A DNA stretch of 64,000 nucleotides from an uncultured bacterium (GCA_903884945.1 CAISGR010000067.1:38372-102371), one strand, 5' to 3'. Counted from the first letter of the stretch, positions 26,360 to 36,562 are shown. Numbers and translations are program-made. Notes: a model not told the origin generated them from the letters alone.

Positions 26360-27063
26360 GCTACAAGCTGTGGTATTGGTCCTCTGTCCAGGGCCGGGGC
26401 GAATTCGTCCGCCTGCCGCTGGAGGCCGCCGGCATCGCCTATCGCGACTGTGCCCGCGAGCAGGGCGACGACGCGCTGGTCGCGAATATGGCAGCACATG
26501 AACGGCATGGCCCGTTCGCCCCGCCCTATCTTGAGCTGGACGGCATGGTGGTAGCGCAGGTCGCCAATATCCTGATGTTCCTGGGCGAACGACACGGCCT
26601 CGCCCCCTCCAACATGGCCGACCGGCTGTGGCTCAACGAGTTGCAGCTGACCATCGCCGACCTGGTGGCGGAGGTGCATAATGTCCACCACCCGATCAGC
26701 GGCTCGCTCTATTACGAAGACCAGAAGGATGCGGCGCTCGCGGCCGCCAACGCGTTTCGCGCGGAGCGTATCCCGAAATTCCTCGGCTATTTCGAGGCAG
26801 CGCTGGATGCTCACCCCGGCGACTGGCTGATCGACCACCGCTGGACCTATATCGAGACGTCGTTGTTCCAGATCGTCGAAGGACTCCGCTATATGTTCCC
26901 CAGGCGGATGGCGGCGATCGAGGCGCACTATCCGGGCCTGATCCGCATCCATGGCCAGGTCGCCGAACTGCCGGGTATCAGGGCCTATCTGAAGAGCGAC
27001 CGGCGCATCGCCTTCAACACGGATGGCATCTTCCGCCACTATCCCGAGCTAGACGCGGCGTGA
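26356..27063 (+). CDS. Glutathione S-transferase family protein
   Basis: A 235-residue GST. The thioredoxin-like N-terminal domain begins SYKLWYWSSVQGRGEFVRLPLEAAGI, with Tyr/Ser residues in the first helix region that could bind glutathione. The all-helical C-terminal domain includes LGYFEAALDAHPGDWLIDHRWTYIETSLFQIVEGL. Substrate unknown. It overlaps bolA at the start and the Nudix gene at the end (GTGA), forming a tightly packed unit bolA-GST-Nudix-pirin. Confidence 0.85.
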   Translation: MSYKLWYWSSVQGRGEFVRLPLEAAGIAYRDCAREQGDDALVANMAAHERHGPFAPPYLELDGMVVAQVANILMFLGERHGLAPSNMADRLWLNELQLTIADLVAEVHNVHHPISGSLYYEDQKDAALAAANAFRAERIPKFLGYFEAALDAHPGDWLIDHRWTYIETSLFQIVEGLRYMFPRRMAAIEAHYPGLIRIHGQVAELPGIRAYLKSDRRIAFNTDGIFRHYPELDAA

Positions 27064-27509
27064 CCGGGCGCGCCCAACGCCCCGCGGCGCGCATCCTGCT
27101 GCTCGACGATCAGGGCCGGGTGTTGCTGTTTCGCTTCGACACCGGCGACCGCCCGCCTTTCTGGGTGACACCGGGCGGCGCGCTCGACCCCGGCGAAAGT
27201 TTCGCCGAAGCGGCGCGGCGCGAACTGCGCGAGGAGACCGGGCTGGAACTGGAGTGCGGCCCCGAGGTCCATGCCCGCACCGTGACCTTCACCACGGTGG
27301 AGAACGTCCCGGTGATCGCGGACGAGCGTTATTTTCGGGTCCAGGCGGGCGCCTGCACTGTCGACACCAGCGGTCATACCGAGCTCGAGCGCCGGGTGAT
27401 GCAGGCGCATCGCTGGTTCGCGCCCGACGAGATCCAAGGCTGGCACGAGACAATCTTTCCGCACGACCTGCCCGCCCTTCTCGCCGCCACGGAGCCAGCC
27501 GATGCTTGA
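27060..27509 (+). CDS. Nudix hydrolase
   Basis: A 149-residue Nudix protein. The signature GX5EX7REUXEEXGU occupies residues 40-62 (GALDPGESFAEAARRELREET followed by GL). It would cleave a nucleoside diphosphate linked to another moiety. The start is GTG overlapping the GST stop. The end overlaps the pirin gene by 8 bases. Confidence 0.92.
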   Translation: MTGRAQRPAARILLLDDQGRVLLFRFDTGDRPPFWVTPGGALDPGESFAEAARRELREETGLELECGPEVHARTVTFTTVENVPVIADERYFRVQAGACTVDTSGHTELERRVMQAHRWFAPDEIQGWHETIFPHDLPALLAATEPADA

Positions 27510-28401
27510 CGACTTCATTCTCCAGACGATCCTGCCCTCCACCCACGACCTTGGCGGGTTCAAGGTGCACCGCACCCTTCCCTCCAAGCCGCGCACCATG
27601 GTCGGCCCCTTCCTGTTCTTCGACCAGATGGGCCCGGCGCATCTCGAGGTCGGCACCGGCATCGACGTGCGGCCGCATCCGCACATCAACCTGGCGACCG
27701 TGACCTATCTGTTCGAAGGCGCGATCGATCACCGCGATTCGCTCGGCACTTTCGCGACGATCGAGCCGGGTGCGGTGAACCTGATGACGGCCGGACGCGG
27801 CATCGTGCATTCCGAGCGCTCGCCCGCCAGCCAGCGCGCGCAGGGGCCCGACCTGTCGGGCATCCAGACCTGGATCGCGCTGCCCGAGACCGATGAGGAG
27901 ATGGAACCGACCTTCGAGCATGTCGGCAAGGCCGACCTGCCGGTGATCGAGACGGCCAACGCCCGCGCGCGAATCATCATGGGCAGCTTGTGGGGATCGA
28001 CCGCCCCGACCACCACCTATGCCGGGACGATCTATGCCGACATCGTGCTCGATCCGGGCGGCGTCGTGCCGATCGATGCCGATGCCGAGGAGCGCGCGGT
28101 GTATCTCGCGATCGGCGAGGCGAGCCTGGACGGCGTGCCGCTCGATCCGATGACGCTCTATGTGCTGAAGCCGGGGATCGCGACCGCGCTCACTTCCAAG
28201 GATGGCGGACGCGTGATGCTGTGCGGCGGCGATGCCTTCGCCACCCCGCGACATGTGTGGTGGAACTTCGTTTCCTCGCGCCGGGAGCGGATCAACCAGG
28301 CCAAGGAGGACTGGCAGGCCGGCCGATTCCCCAAGGTGCCCGGCGACGACAAGGAATGGATTCCGATCCCGGCGATCCCCAAGACCGTGAGCTATCCGTA
28401 G
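27502..28401 (+). CDS. Pirin family protein
   Basis: A 299-residue bicupin of the pirin family. The N-terminal cupin has the metal-binding pattern RPHPHINLATVTYLFEG, then MTAGRGIVHSE, whose His residues and Glu coordinate iron. The second cupin lies in residues about 165-250. Bacterial pirins act as quercetinases or regulators of metabolic enzymes; the role here is open. It is the last gene of the bolA-GST-Nudix-pirin unit. Confidence 0.92.
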   Translation: MLDDFILQTILPSTHDLGGFKVHRTLPSKPRTMVGPFLFFDQMGPAHLEVGTGIDVRPHPHINLATVTYLFEGAIDHRDSLGTFATIEPGAVNLMTAGRGIVHSERSPASQRAQGPDLSGIQTWIALPETDEEMEPTFEHVGKADLPVIETANARARIIMGSLWGSTAPTTTYAGTIYADIVLDPGGVVPIDADAEERAVYLAIGEASLDGVPLDPMTLYVLKPGIATALTSKDGGRVMLCGGDAFATPRHVWWNFVSSRRERINQAKEDWQAGRFPKVPGDDKEWIPIPAIPKTVSYP

Positions 28402-28508
28402 CGTCATTGCTCCGGCGCTTGCGGGCGCGCTGAAGGGGTGGCCATATGACGCGGAATCCGCGCGAGAAGGTCCATTCCAGGCCCTCCGGCAAGCGGGAGG
28501 GAGATGAT

Positions 28509-29393
28509 ATGCCGGCTTTCGATTTGCAGCGTGTGGACCTCCCGACGGGGGTGAGCCTGGACGTCGCGGTCGCGGGCGATCCCGCAAACCCGGCGATCAT
28601 CCTGCTGCACGGTTTCCCTGAATCGCACCGCACCTGGCGCCACCAGATTCCGGCGCTGGCGCGGGATCATTTCATCCTCGCGCCCGACCAGCGCGGCTTT
28701 GCACGGTCGTCCAAGCCGACGGCGGTGAGCGACTATACGCCGGACAAGATGGTCGGCGACCTGATCGCGCTCGCCGATCACTTCGGAATCGCCAAATTCA
28801 CGCTGGTCGGCCATGACTGGGGCGGCGCGATCGCCTGGATGGCGGCGCTGAACCGGCCCGACCGGATCGGGCGGCTGATCATCGTCAACGCACCGCATCC
28901 CTTCATCTTCCAGAAGACGATGTTCGACGATCCCGCCCAGCGCGAGGCGAGCCAGTATATTCGCGCCTTCCGCAATCCCGACTTCGAGCAGCATATCGAG
29001 AAGATCGGCCTGCCCGCCTTTTTCGACACCAGCTTCCTGCGCCACACCGATTTCGAAAAGGTCGAGGCGGAGAAAGCTGCATATCTCGACGAGTGGAGCC
29101 AGCCCGGCGCGATGTCCGCGATGCTCAACTGGTACCGCGCGAGCAGCATCATCGTGCCCGAGATGGACGAGACGCCAGCGCGCCCGGCCTTTCTCAACGC
29201 CCCCTTCCCGCCAATCAAGCAGCCGACGCTGGTGATCTGGGGCGTGGAGGACAAGGCGCTGCTGCCGAGCCAACTCGACGGACTGGAGGAACTCGTGCCC
29301 GATCTGACGCTGGTAAAGGTGGACGCCGGGCATTTCGTCCCCTGGGAGGCGCCCGAGGCGGTGACCGAGGCAATAAGGCGCTGGCTGGCCTGA
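28509..29393 (+). CDS. Alpha/beta hydrolase, epoxide-hydrolase/haloalkane-dehalogenase type
   Basis: A 294-residue alpha/beta hydrolase. HGFPES (residues 34-39) forms the oxyanion loop, Asp103 in GHDWGG is the nucleophile, and VDAGHFVPWEAP near the end supplies the catalytic His. An Asp nucleophile and HGxP loop are typical of epoxide hydrolases and haloacetate/haloalkane dehalogenases. The ATG at 28509 with GGGAGGGAGA upstream is chosen over ATG 28446. Substrate unknown. Confidence 0.88.
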   Translation: MPAFDLQRVDLPTGVSLDVAVAGDPANPAIILLHGFPESHRTWRHQIPALARDHFILAPDQRGFARSSKPTAVSDYTPDKMVGDLIALADHFGIAKFTLVGHDWGGAIAWMAALNRPDRIGRLIIVNAPHPFIFQKTMFDDPAQREASQYIRAFRNPDFEQHIEKIGLPAFFDTSFLRHTDFEKVEAEKAAYLDEWSQPGAMSAMLNWYRASSIIVPEMDETPARPAFLNAPFPPIKQPTLVIWGVEDKALLPSQLDGLEELVPDLTLVKVDAGHFVPWEAPEAVTEAIRRWLA

Positions 29394-29406
29394 CGAAGCG
29401 AGTCGC

Positions 29407-29431
29407 GGGGGTGCTGACCCGCGGCGCCCCC
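29407..29431. terminator. Stem-loop between convergent genes
   Basis: GGGGGTGC and GCGCCCCC pair around a 9-base loop with one wobble. It lies between the hydrolase stop and the end of the leftward DUF2332 gene, without a T-run. Confidence 0.4.
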
Positions 29432-29432
29432 G

Positions 29433-30476
29433 TCACCCTCCCCGCCAGTCGATCCAGTTGCCATAAGCGTGGCAGGTCGCGAGAAGACTGGTTTCGCCGG
29501 TCGGCCAGCAGGTGAGATGCAATCGCACCTCGCGGCGCCTCGGCGTCCATTCGAAGGCGATCCGGGCAAGCGGGCGCGCGGCGGTGGCGCGGATGCCGGC
29601 CTGGCGGATCGTCTCGGCGACCAGCTCGCGATCCGCCACGGTAAGATATTGCAGGAACATCGAGTGAAACACGACCCGGCACCGCCCCGACTCCTGCGGC
29701 TCAGCCAGGCGATCGGCCAGCCACGCGACGGCATCGCCCCGATCGACCCGGGGTGGCCACTGCCCGGCGAGGGCCAACGCCTGTTCGAGCCGCGCCGCCC
29801 GCTTCGGCTGATCGGCCCAGACATAGGAAAGCAGGCGCTCGCGCGTCGTCGCGTCAGCCGCGTCGAGCGGCCTGAGGTCCACACCGCGCGCGGCGACCAC
29901 CTCGATCGACGCCTGGAGCGGCGGAGCACCGCGCCAGGCCGGCGCGATGCAAATCGGTGATCCTGCCACACCGGCAGCTACCCCGCCCAAGTCGTAGCCG
30001 TAGCGCGCGAGGTTGAGATTGAGACCGCAGCTGGAGCCAAGCTCGAGAAGCTCGAACGGCAGGCCCAGCCTGCGCCGGGCAACCATGAGTGCTGCGCCGA
30101 TCGCCGCAGCGCGGCCGACCTCGTTGGTCTGCGGCGTATCGCGCATCCAATCGGCGATAAAATCGTCTTCGGCATCGAGCGCCATGCCGATCGCGCCGTC
30201 AAAATCATCATGCTCGCCCTGATAGAGCGTGCCGAGCAACGCCGGCGCGCCGCGGCGCGCAAGCGCGTGCAGGGCCGCGTTGAACCGCATGGCGAGCGCC
30301 GCAGCCGAGGGATCGCGCGGCCAGCGCGCGATCAGCGCTGCGGTGCGCGGGGCCCGGCGAAGCTGGCGCTGGCCGGCCTCGAGCACGGCAGCCACGAAGG
30401 GCGAGCCAAGTTCCCGCGCGACCAGGGCCTGGCGCCCGAGTTCGCCGCGCTCCGCGATAGACGCGATCATGTTCAT
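29433..30476 (-). CDS. DUF2332 family protein (copy 1)
   Basis: A 347-residue DUF2332 protein. Family hallmarks are PQTNEVGRAAAI, the glycine-rich ELLELGSSCGLNLNLARYGYDLGG that resembles an AdoMet-binding loop, and VFHSMFLQYL. The function is unknown; a methyltransferase-like fold is suspected from ELGSSxGLNL. A second copy lies at 41237-42286. It is a single gene, leftward, upstream of a 130-base gap containing an imperfect GC-rich palindrome. Confidence 0.9.
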   Translation of the reverse strand: MNMIASIAERGELGRQALVARELGSPFVAAVLEAGQRQLRRAPRTAALIARWPRDPSAAALAMRFNAALHALARRGAPALLGTLYQGEHDDFDGAIGMALDAEDDFIADWMRDTPQTNEVGRAAAIGAALMVARRRLGLPFELLELGSSCGLNLNLARYGYDLGGVAAGVAGSPICIAPAWRGAPPLQASIEVVAARGVDLRPLDAADATTRERLLSYVWADQPKRAARLEQALALAGQWPPRVDRGDAVAWLADRLAEPQESGRCRVVFHSMFLQYLTVADRELVAETIRQAGIRATAARPLARIAFEWTPRRREVRLHLTCWPTGETSLLATCHAYGNWIDWRGG

Positions 30477-30606
30477 TGTGCGTCTCCTCGCCGGCGGCCG
30501 GCGGCGACGGAATCAGGACGCGCCGGGGCACGCATGCGAGGTGTGGGCCCGGCGCAGGCCCGCAGCCAGGCTGGCGCCCGGCTCGCACGGCCGCACCGGC
30601 AATCGT

Positions 30607-32472
30607 TCAAAAGGCCTGCCAATCGTCACCCGGCGCTGACCGCGGCCGCAGTAGCGCGGAGACGGCTGCAGCGGGCAACGGCTTGACCGGACCGGTAAAG
30701 CGCGTGTCCTTGCGGGACGCACCGCGCGCGGCGGTGCCGCCGGCCGCAACCGTGCCGACGTTGAACTGCCGGGCCTGTTCGGAGAGCGCGCCGACCTCGT
30801 CGGCGAGGTGGCGCGCGGCCGCGGAGGTTTCCTCCACCATCGCCGCATTCTGCTGGGTCGCCTGATCCATATTGCCCAAAGCGGCGCTGACCTCGGTGAT
30901 CGCGGTCGCCTGCGCCTGATTGTCCGCCGCCATATTGCCGAGCAGCTGGTGCACGGCTCCTACGCCCGCCGAAATATCCGACAGCGCACCATCCACCTTC
31001 TGCACGGCTGCAACGGCCGTGACGATGTCGGTCTGAGTGACGGTGAGCTGGTCACGCGCGCGGCCAGCCTCTTCCTCGGCGCGCATGGCCAGCGCCGAGA
31101 CGAGATCGGCGACCACGGCAAAACCGCGGCCGGCTTCGCCCGCCCGGCCGGCCTCGACTGCAGCGTTCATGGCGAGCACGCGGGTCTGGAAGGCGATCTT
31201 GTCGAGGCCCTCGATCACGCTGTCGATGCCCTTGGCGCTCTCCGCCACGCGGCCCATCGCCTGCACTGCCTCGTCCGCTGTCGCGCGGCCGTCGGTGACC
31301 GTGGCCATGGTGTCATCGGCGCGGCTCACCGTGCGGCCAGCGGCCTCCGCGGTCGCCTTGAGGCGGCCGTCCATCTGCGTAACGGCGGCGGAGGTCTGCT
31401 CGAGGCTCGCGGCATTGGCCTCGGTGCGACGCGCCAGATTCTCGGAGGCCTGGGCGATCTCGTTCGAGCCGGAGCGGATCGCCGCGGTGGATTCCATTAC
31501 CGAGGCGATCAGCGCACGCAGCCCCACGACGGCATCGTTGAAATTGGTCTTCACCGCCGCATAGTCGCCCGGGAAGTCGCTGGTGATCTGGGCAGTGAGA
31601 TTGCCGCCCGCGAGCTCGGACAGATGCGCCGAGATGATCTCAACGACCATTTTCTGTGCGGCTTCCGCCCGGGCACTGGCTGCATCGGCGGCCTGCTTCG
31701 CGATCGCAGCGTCGCGGAAGACCAGCACTGCACGGGCCATGTCACCCAGCTCGTCGCCGCGATCGACATCCGGCACGGCGATGTCGTTCTGGCCGGCCGC
31801 GAGGCCCGCCATCGTCCGGGTGAGGCCGGTGATGGGCCGGGCAATCATGCGCGTCAGCAGGATCGCGAGCGTGATCGCGAGGCCGATCAGCGCGAAGCCT
31901 CCGAGGATCAGCGCCGTCATCGCCGATTTGATGGCTGATTCCTGATGCGACGAATTTTCGGCGATGAGCGCAGCCTGTGCATCGCGGATGCTGCGCAGCG
32001 GCAGCACGGCAGCACTGACCAACACTGCCTTTCCGGCGGCGCGCGTTTCCGCCTGTGCGGCGTCGCGCTCGCCAGCCTTGACCCGGTCGATCAGGTGATC
32101 GCCCCAATTCCGCCGCCAGGCGAGCGTGGCTTCACGCGATTTCAGCACTGCCTCGTGCTGCGCGGGATCGGTCAGCAGCCCCTCGAGCTCGGCCGAGGTA
32201 CGGTCATATTCGTCGCGACCTTCATAATAGGATTTGAGATAGGTGATGTCCCCGGTGACGAGGAAGCCGCGCAGCTGGCTGTTCTGGCGCAGCAGCGCCG
32301 TCTCGAGCGTCTGCGCCTTCGCGTGGATCGATTGACTGAGATTGTTGCGATCGGTCGAGGTCCTGATCATCGTGATGTTCATGAAGAACACGATCATCAT
32401 GATCGCCGCCGATGCACAGATCAGGAGGAAGGACAGCCCGAGCTTCTTCGGGATCTTCAGCGACTTGAACAT
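30607..32472 (-). CDS. Methyl-accepting chemotaxis protein
   Basis: A 621-residue chemoreceptor. TM1 is about residues 11-31, a periplasmic CHASE3-like four-helix region follows (about 35-180), TM2 is about 184-207 and HAMP about 208-260. The signalling domain hairpin tip reads KIAFQTRVLAMNAAVEAGRAGEAGRGFAVVA. The C-terminus DWQAF fits the xWxxF tether that recruits CheR. Ligand unknown. ATG at 32472 has a nearby AAGGTT region; no che genes are in the window, so it signals to a remote pathway. Confidence 0.93.
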   Translation of the reverse strand: MFKSLKIPKKLGLSFLLICASAAIMMIVFFMNITMIRTSTDRNNLSQSIHAKAQTLETALLRQNSQLRGFLVTGDITYLKSYYEGRDEYDRTSAELEGLLTDPAQHEAVLKSREATLAWRRNWGDHLIDRVKAGERDAAQAETRAAGKAVLVSAAVLPLRSIRDAQAALIAENSSHQESAIKSAMTALILGGFALIGLAITLAILLTRMIARPITGLTRTMAGLAAGQNDIAVPDVDRGDELGDMARAVLVFRDAAIAKQAADAASARAEAAQKMVVEIISAHLSELAGGNLTAQITSDFPGDYAAVKTNFNDAVVGLRALIASVMESTAAIRSGSNEIAQASENLARRTEANAASLEQTSAAVTQMDGRLKATAEAAGRTVSRADDTMATVTDGRATADEAVQAMGRVAESAKGIDSVIEGLDKIAFQTRVLAMNAAVEAGRAGEAGRGFAVVADLVSALAMRAEEEAGRARDQLTVTQTDIVTAVAAVQKVDGALSDISAGVGAVHQLLGNMAADNQAQATAITEVSAALGNMDQATQQNAAMVEETSAAARHLADEVGALSEQARQFNVGTVAAGGTAARGASRKDTRFTGPVKPLPAAAVSALLRPRSAPGDDWQAF

Positions 32473-32550
32473 CTACAGAACCTTAAATTGGGGTCCTCCG
32501 GGCGGGCCGGGCAGCGGCGCCGCCGTGGCACCGCCGCTGCCCGGAGCGCG

Positions 32551-35064
32551 TCAGAAATCGAGGCGAAGCGACGCGGTGACGGTGCGCCCATTGGCCGCAC
32601 GCCCCCAGCCGACGCCGTTCGCGGGCACGGAGGTCTGGCTGATCTCAATCAGGCCCAGCGTGTCGAACACGTTGTTGGCGTTCACCATCAGCTGCACCCG
32701 GTCGACCGGGCGGAACTGCACGAACGGATTGACCAGCGTATAGCCCGGCATCCTGAGCTGGTTGATGTCCTGCGCATAGCTGCCGGTCGTCCCGACCACA
32801 TAGGCACCCACGGTGAACCTCCGGGTCTCATATTGCGGCGTCGCCTCGAAGATGAACTTGGGCTGATGGCGCGGCACCATGCCGGCGACGGCCGCATTCA
32901 ACCGGTCGTTGACGATTTCGGCATGGGTGTAGGTCAATCCGCCGGTGATGCCGAACGGCCCGTGCTGGTAACCGGCCTCCACCTCAGCGCCATAGGCTCG
33001 GTAATTCCGGTCAGTGGTGGTGGCGCCGGCCTGGACGTTGGTGTCCTCCGTGTTGGCAAGGAAGGCAGTGACATTGAAGGTAATGCCCGACCGGCGGAAC
33101 TTCAGGCCGCCTTCCGTCTGCGTGACGATGTCATAGCCATCGCCCGGATCCGGCAGGCTGCCATTGTTGTTGTCGACCTTCGAGGAGAACAGGATCTTGT
33201 CGGCGTTCGCCCGTGCGCCCCGGCTGTAGCGCGCGAACACCGCGAGCGGCTCCGAAATGCGGAAATTGATGCCGGTCGAATAGCTGAGATAATGATAGTC
33301 ATAGTGGACCGGCGCGGGCCGGGTGATCGGCATGAAGGCAGTCTTCGCTTCCGCGACCGAAATCCGGCCGTCGCCATTGAAGTCGTAGGATATGATGCCC
33401 GTGCGCCCGCCGCCCAGATCCGCGCCGAACAGTTGCCCGCGAACCTTGCCCATGTCGTAGCGGATGCTGCCACCGATCGCGATCTTCCCGATATGGTAAT
33501 TGATCGAGCCATAAGGCGCGGTCACGTCATATTGGAGATCGTAGGTGCGCCGGAAGAACCCCGTGGCGCCGGAGCGCGTGAAGCCCAGGAAGCCGTCCTG
33601 GCTCTGCGGCACGCCGCCCGCATTGGTGTAGTTGATGAGCGAGGAATTGCCGCCACCGAGCAGATCCTGCGTGATGTTCGCATAGAGCCAATCCGTGTGG
33701 AGCTTCTGCAGCGACTTATAGGCGCCGCCGGTCAGCGTCAGATCACCCCCGCCGAGCTTGAAGACGCGCGTGGCGCGCAGATCATTGGTGAAATTGTCGA
33801 GCGCGTGGATGTCGATCTTGGACAGCGACGTGGCAGCAAACAAGCCGTTGCCGTTGATGCTGCCCGGCGCTGTGATCACCTGGCCCGCATTGGGGCCGGT
33901 GGCGTAGCTCAGCGTCCCGGTGCCCGCGCCGAGCGAGGCCGGAAGGCCATTGGCGGGATAGATGTTCGCGACGAGATCGCGAATGGTGTTGCCCGAGATC
34001 TTCGAATAGCGGGCTCGCTCGGTGATCGTCCAGCCGCCGATGGTGAACTGCGATTCGAGGCCGACCGCCTTTACCAGCGCATGCACGCCATCGCTCATCG
34101 AAACGGTGATCGGCTGGTTGTTGCCGTCAAGGGTCGGGAAGCTCGTGATATTGCGCGACAGGACCGAATCCTTCTTCACGTCGAAATTCGCGAAGCTCTC
34201 ATACACGGGCTTGTCGTTGGTGCCGGTGATCCGCACCGGCTCGGGCAGATATTGCGGCGAGGTATCATCGAGATACTTTGCGGAGAGCCGGATATAGCCG
34301 TCGGCGAAATCCTTGGTGATATTGAACTTCAGCTGCCCGCCCTGATAGGCATTGAAGCCGACGCGGCGCGGCCCCTCGCCGGACCGGTAGAAGCCGCCGA
34401 CGTGGAAGCGCAACGAATCGCTGATCTTGCCGCCATAATCCAGGTCCAGGCGCTTCGTATCATAGCCGACGCCCGTGGTCAGCTGGATCGCGCCGCCCGC
34501 GACATCGCCCGTCTTGGAGATCAGATTGATCACGCCGCCGGGCGAATTCGATGCGAAGGTCGACGCCGAGCCGCCGCGAATGGCTTCGACCGCCGACAGG
34601 TTGAAATCGGCCCGGATGAAAATGTCCGATGCGACGTTGAAGAAATCGCCGAATTCGAGAACGGGGAGGCCGTCTTCCTCGATCTGCATGAATTTCGACC
34701 CGCCCGACGCGAGCGGCAGGCCGCGGATCGTGTAGTTGGAGTTGCCCTCGCCGGTGGACGATTCAGTCCGGATTCCCGGGATGTCGCGGAGAACTTCCGC
34801 GAGCGTGCGGGCACCGATCTTCTCGATCTCGCTGCCCTTGAGCGCGCTGGTCGAGGTCGCGCTGTCGAGGCGGTCGCGGCCCTTGGCGACGCCGGTGGAG
34901 AACACCTCCTCGGCGGCAGCCTTCCTGGCGGGCACCTTCTCGCTGATGCCCTGCAGAGCGGGACTCGCGGCACTCGGCGCGGTAGCGGCTGGCGGCATTG
35001 CGGCCAAGGCGGAAGATGCAAACGCGAATGGCGCAGCGGAGAGCAGTAGATAATATTTCTTCAA
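32551..35064 (-). CDS. TonB-dependent outer-membrane receptor
   Basis: An 837-residue TonB receptor. Signal peptide KKYYLLLSAAPFAFASSALA, plug with EIEKIGARTLAEVLRDIPGIRTESSTGEGNSNYTIRGLPLASGGSKFMQIEEDGLPVLEFGD and FASNSPGGVINLISKTGD, and a barrel ending RTVTASLRLDF. The start is uncertain: TTG at 35064 has GAGG 8 bases upstream and begins the signal peptide; an ATG at 35094 is possible. Ligand unknown. It stands alone upstream of the chemoreceptor on the same strand, with a 78-base gap. Confidence 0.9.
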   Translation of the reverse strand: MKKYYLLLSAAPFAFASSALAAMPPAATAPSAASPALQGISEKVPARKAAAEEVFSTGVAKGRDRLDSATSTSALKGSEIEKIGARTLAEVLRDIPGIRTESSTGEGNSNYTIRGLPLASGGSKFMQIEEDGLPVLEFGDFFNVASDIFIRADFNLSAVEAIRGGSASTFASNSPGGVINLISKTGDVAGGAIQLTTGVGYDTKRLDLDYGGKISDSLRFHVGGFYRSGEGPRRVGFNAYQGGQLKFNITKDFADGYIRLSAKYLDDTSPQYLPEPVRITGTNDKPVYESFANFDVKKDSVLSRNITSFPTLDGNNQPITVSMSDGVHALVKAVGLESQFTIGGWTITERARYSKISGNTIRDLVANIYPANGLPASLGAGTGTLSYATGPNAGQVITAPGSINGNGLFAATSLSKIDIHALDNFTNDLRATRVFKLGGGDLTLTGGAYKSLQKLHTDWLYANITQDLLGGGNSSLINYTNAGGVPQSQDGFLGFTRSGATGFFRRTYDLQYDVTAPYGSINYHIGKIAIGGSIRYDMGKVRGQLFGADLGGGRTGIISYDFNGDGRISVAEAKTAFMPITRPAPVHYDYHYLSYSTGINFRISEPLAVFARYSRGARANADKILFSSKVDNNNGSLPDPGDGYDIVTQTEGGLKFRRSGITFNVTAFLANTEDTNVQAGATTTDRNYRAYGAEVEAGYQHGPFGITGGLTYTHAEIVNDRLNAAVAGMVPRHQPKFIFEATPQYETRRFTVGAYVVGTTGSYAQDINQLRMPGYTLVNPFVQFRPVDRVQLMVNANNVFDTLGLIEISQTSVPANGVGWGRAANGRTVTASLRLDF

Positions 35065-35191
35065 GAGATATACCTCAAGCAATGACACGACCATGACGGT
35101 TCCATTGCTTGATTTATAAGTCGCCGGGGCCATGAGCCGGTCGCGGGCACGGGATTTTTTTCAGGGCGATCCCGCAGATCGGCCTGGACTA

Positions 35192-35210
35192 GGCACTTTT
35201 ATGGAGTGCC
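35192..35210. terminator. Small stem-loop between MFS and TonB receptor genes
   Basis: GGCACT-(7 bases)-AGTGCC gives a 6-base stem 41 bases past the MFS stop, with TTTT in the loop. It is a weak candidate for the 3' end of the MFS transcript. The rest of 35065-35250 holds a TATAAA-like box near 35113 on the minus strand that could be the receptor -10. Confidence 0.3.
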
Positions 35211-35250
35211 AGCAGACACTTCATTGTCGAAATGAACGCGCCGGCTCCGT

Positions 35251-36432
35251 TCAGCGCCGCGCGATCAGGCTGGTGGCCTGGAGCAGGGTCGCGACCGCGG
35301 CGAGCGTGCCGCCCAGTATCGCGACGCCGGTCCAGCCGCCCCATGCCCAGGCACGGGTCGCCGCAGCGGAGCCGGCCGCACCGCCCAGGAACATCGCGCC
35401 CATGAAGATGGTGTTGAGCCGGGCCCGCGCCTCCGGCCGGAGCGCATAGACGATGTGCTGGTTCGAGATGAGTGCGCTCTGCACGGCGAAATCGAGCAGG
35501 ATCACCCCGACGATCAGCCCGGCAAGCGAAGTCCAGAGCCCGAAGACGAGCCAGGACAGCAAGGTAAGCAGCGCGCCCGCGGCGATCACCTCATGCGGAC
35601 CGCGACTGTCCGCGATGCGGCCGGCGATGGGCGCGGCGAGGATGCCCACCGCTCCGACGATGCCGAACAGCCCGGCGATGTCAGCGCCCAGCCCGAACCG
35701 CGGCTGCTGCAGACGGAAGGCCAGGATCGTCCAGAAGGAGATGAAAGCCGCAAAGATCAGCGCCTGGGTGATCGCGGCAAGGCGCAACGCGCCGAATTCG
35801 CGCCACAGGCCGACCAGCGAGCGCAGCAGGGCGCCATAGCCGAGACCCGCGGCGGGGTGGCTGCGCGGCAGCTTTGCGGCCATCCAGCCACCCGCACCCA
35901 ATGCCATCGGCACCCCGAGCCAGAACATCGCGCGCCAGCCGGCATGGGTCGCGACCAGGCCGGCCAGCGTGCGGCTGAGCAGGATGCCGCCAAGCAATCC
36001 CGCCATGACCGTCCCGACGACCGCGCCGCGCCGATCGGCTGGGGCGAGGTGCGCCGCGAGCGGCACGATCTGCTGCGCGACAGTGGAAGCGATGCCGAGC
36101 AACAGCGACGCGGCGACCAACAGCGCCGCGTTGGGGGCGAGCGCTGCGGCAACGAGCGAGGCAGCCAGCAGAAGGAACTGGAGCACGATCAGACGCTTGC
36201 GCTCGACCAGGTCGCCCAGCGGCACGAGCAGGAAGAGCCCGGCGGCATAGCCGAATTGAGTCGCGGTCGGGATCAGCGCCGTCGCCGCGCCGGGCAGATC
36301 GCGCTCCATCACGCCGAGCATCGGCTGGTTATAATAGATATTGGCGACCGCCACGCCGGCCGCCACCGCCATCGCGAAGGTCAGCCCGCGCCCCAAGCCC
36401 TGTTCCGCGCCGATGGGGGATGTCGTCGTCAT
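35251..36432 (-). CDS. MFS transporter
   Basis: A 393-residue major facilitator with about 12 hydrophobic segments. The motif [10 protein letters not shown] between TM2 and TM3 is the MFS signature, and [18 protein letters not shown] is typical of the YdhP/arabinose-efflux-like drug-proton antiporters. Substrate unknown. The ATG at 36432 with GGGAG upstream is chosen; an earlier ATG at 36537 would add a non-hydrophobic stretch. It diverges from dps. Confidence 0.88.
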   Translation of the reverse strand: MTTTSPIGAEQGLGRGLTFAMAVAAGVAVANIYYNQPMLGVMERDLPGAATALIPTATQFGYAAGLFLLVPLGDLVERKRLIVLQFLLLAASLVAAALAPNAALLVAASLLLGIASTVAQQIVPLAAHLAPADRRGAVVGTVMAGLLGGILLSRTLAGLVATHAGWRAMFWLGVPMALGAGGWMAAKLPRSHPAAGLGYGALLRSLVGLWREFGALRLAAITQALIFAAFISFWTILAFRLQQPRFGLGADIAGLFGIVGAVGILAAPIAGRIADSRGPHEVIAAGALLTLLSWLVFGLWTSLAGLIVGVILLDFAVQSALISNQHIVYALRPEARARLNTIFMGAMFLGGAAGSAAATRAWAWGGWTGVAILGGTLAAVATLLQATSLIARR

Positions 36433-36548
36433 GGCAAGCTCCCGACGGATATTCCGCCCTTTGTGCAACTGTATAGGCCCGCCCCCGCAATCCCGCACGG
36501 ACGCGTGAAGCCCTGCCGAGCTATGGGGCAACGTCAACCGCGCCTACC

Positions 36549-36562
36549 CATATCTTGATATG
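36549..36562. promoter_or_regulatory. Palindrome in the MFS/dps intergenic region
   Basis: CATATC-TT-GATATG is a perfect 6-2-6 palindrome about 95 bases upstream of the dps ATG and 117 bases upstream of the MFS start. It may be an operator for one or both divergent genes. No known regulator consensus is matched with confidence. Confidence 0.35.

Noticed and set aside
31945..35049. Long plus-strand frame opposite the chemoreceptor and TonB receptor
   Set aside because: It runs across two genes of the other strand and shows only shadow composition, with no start signal and no domain.
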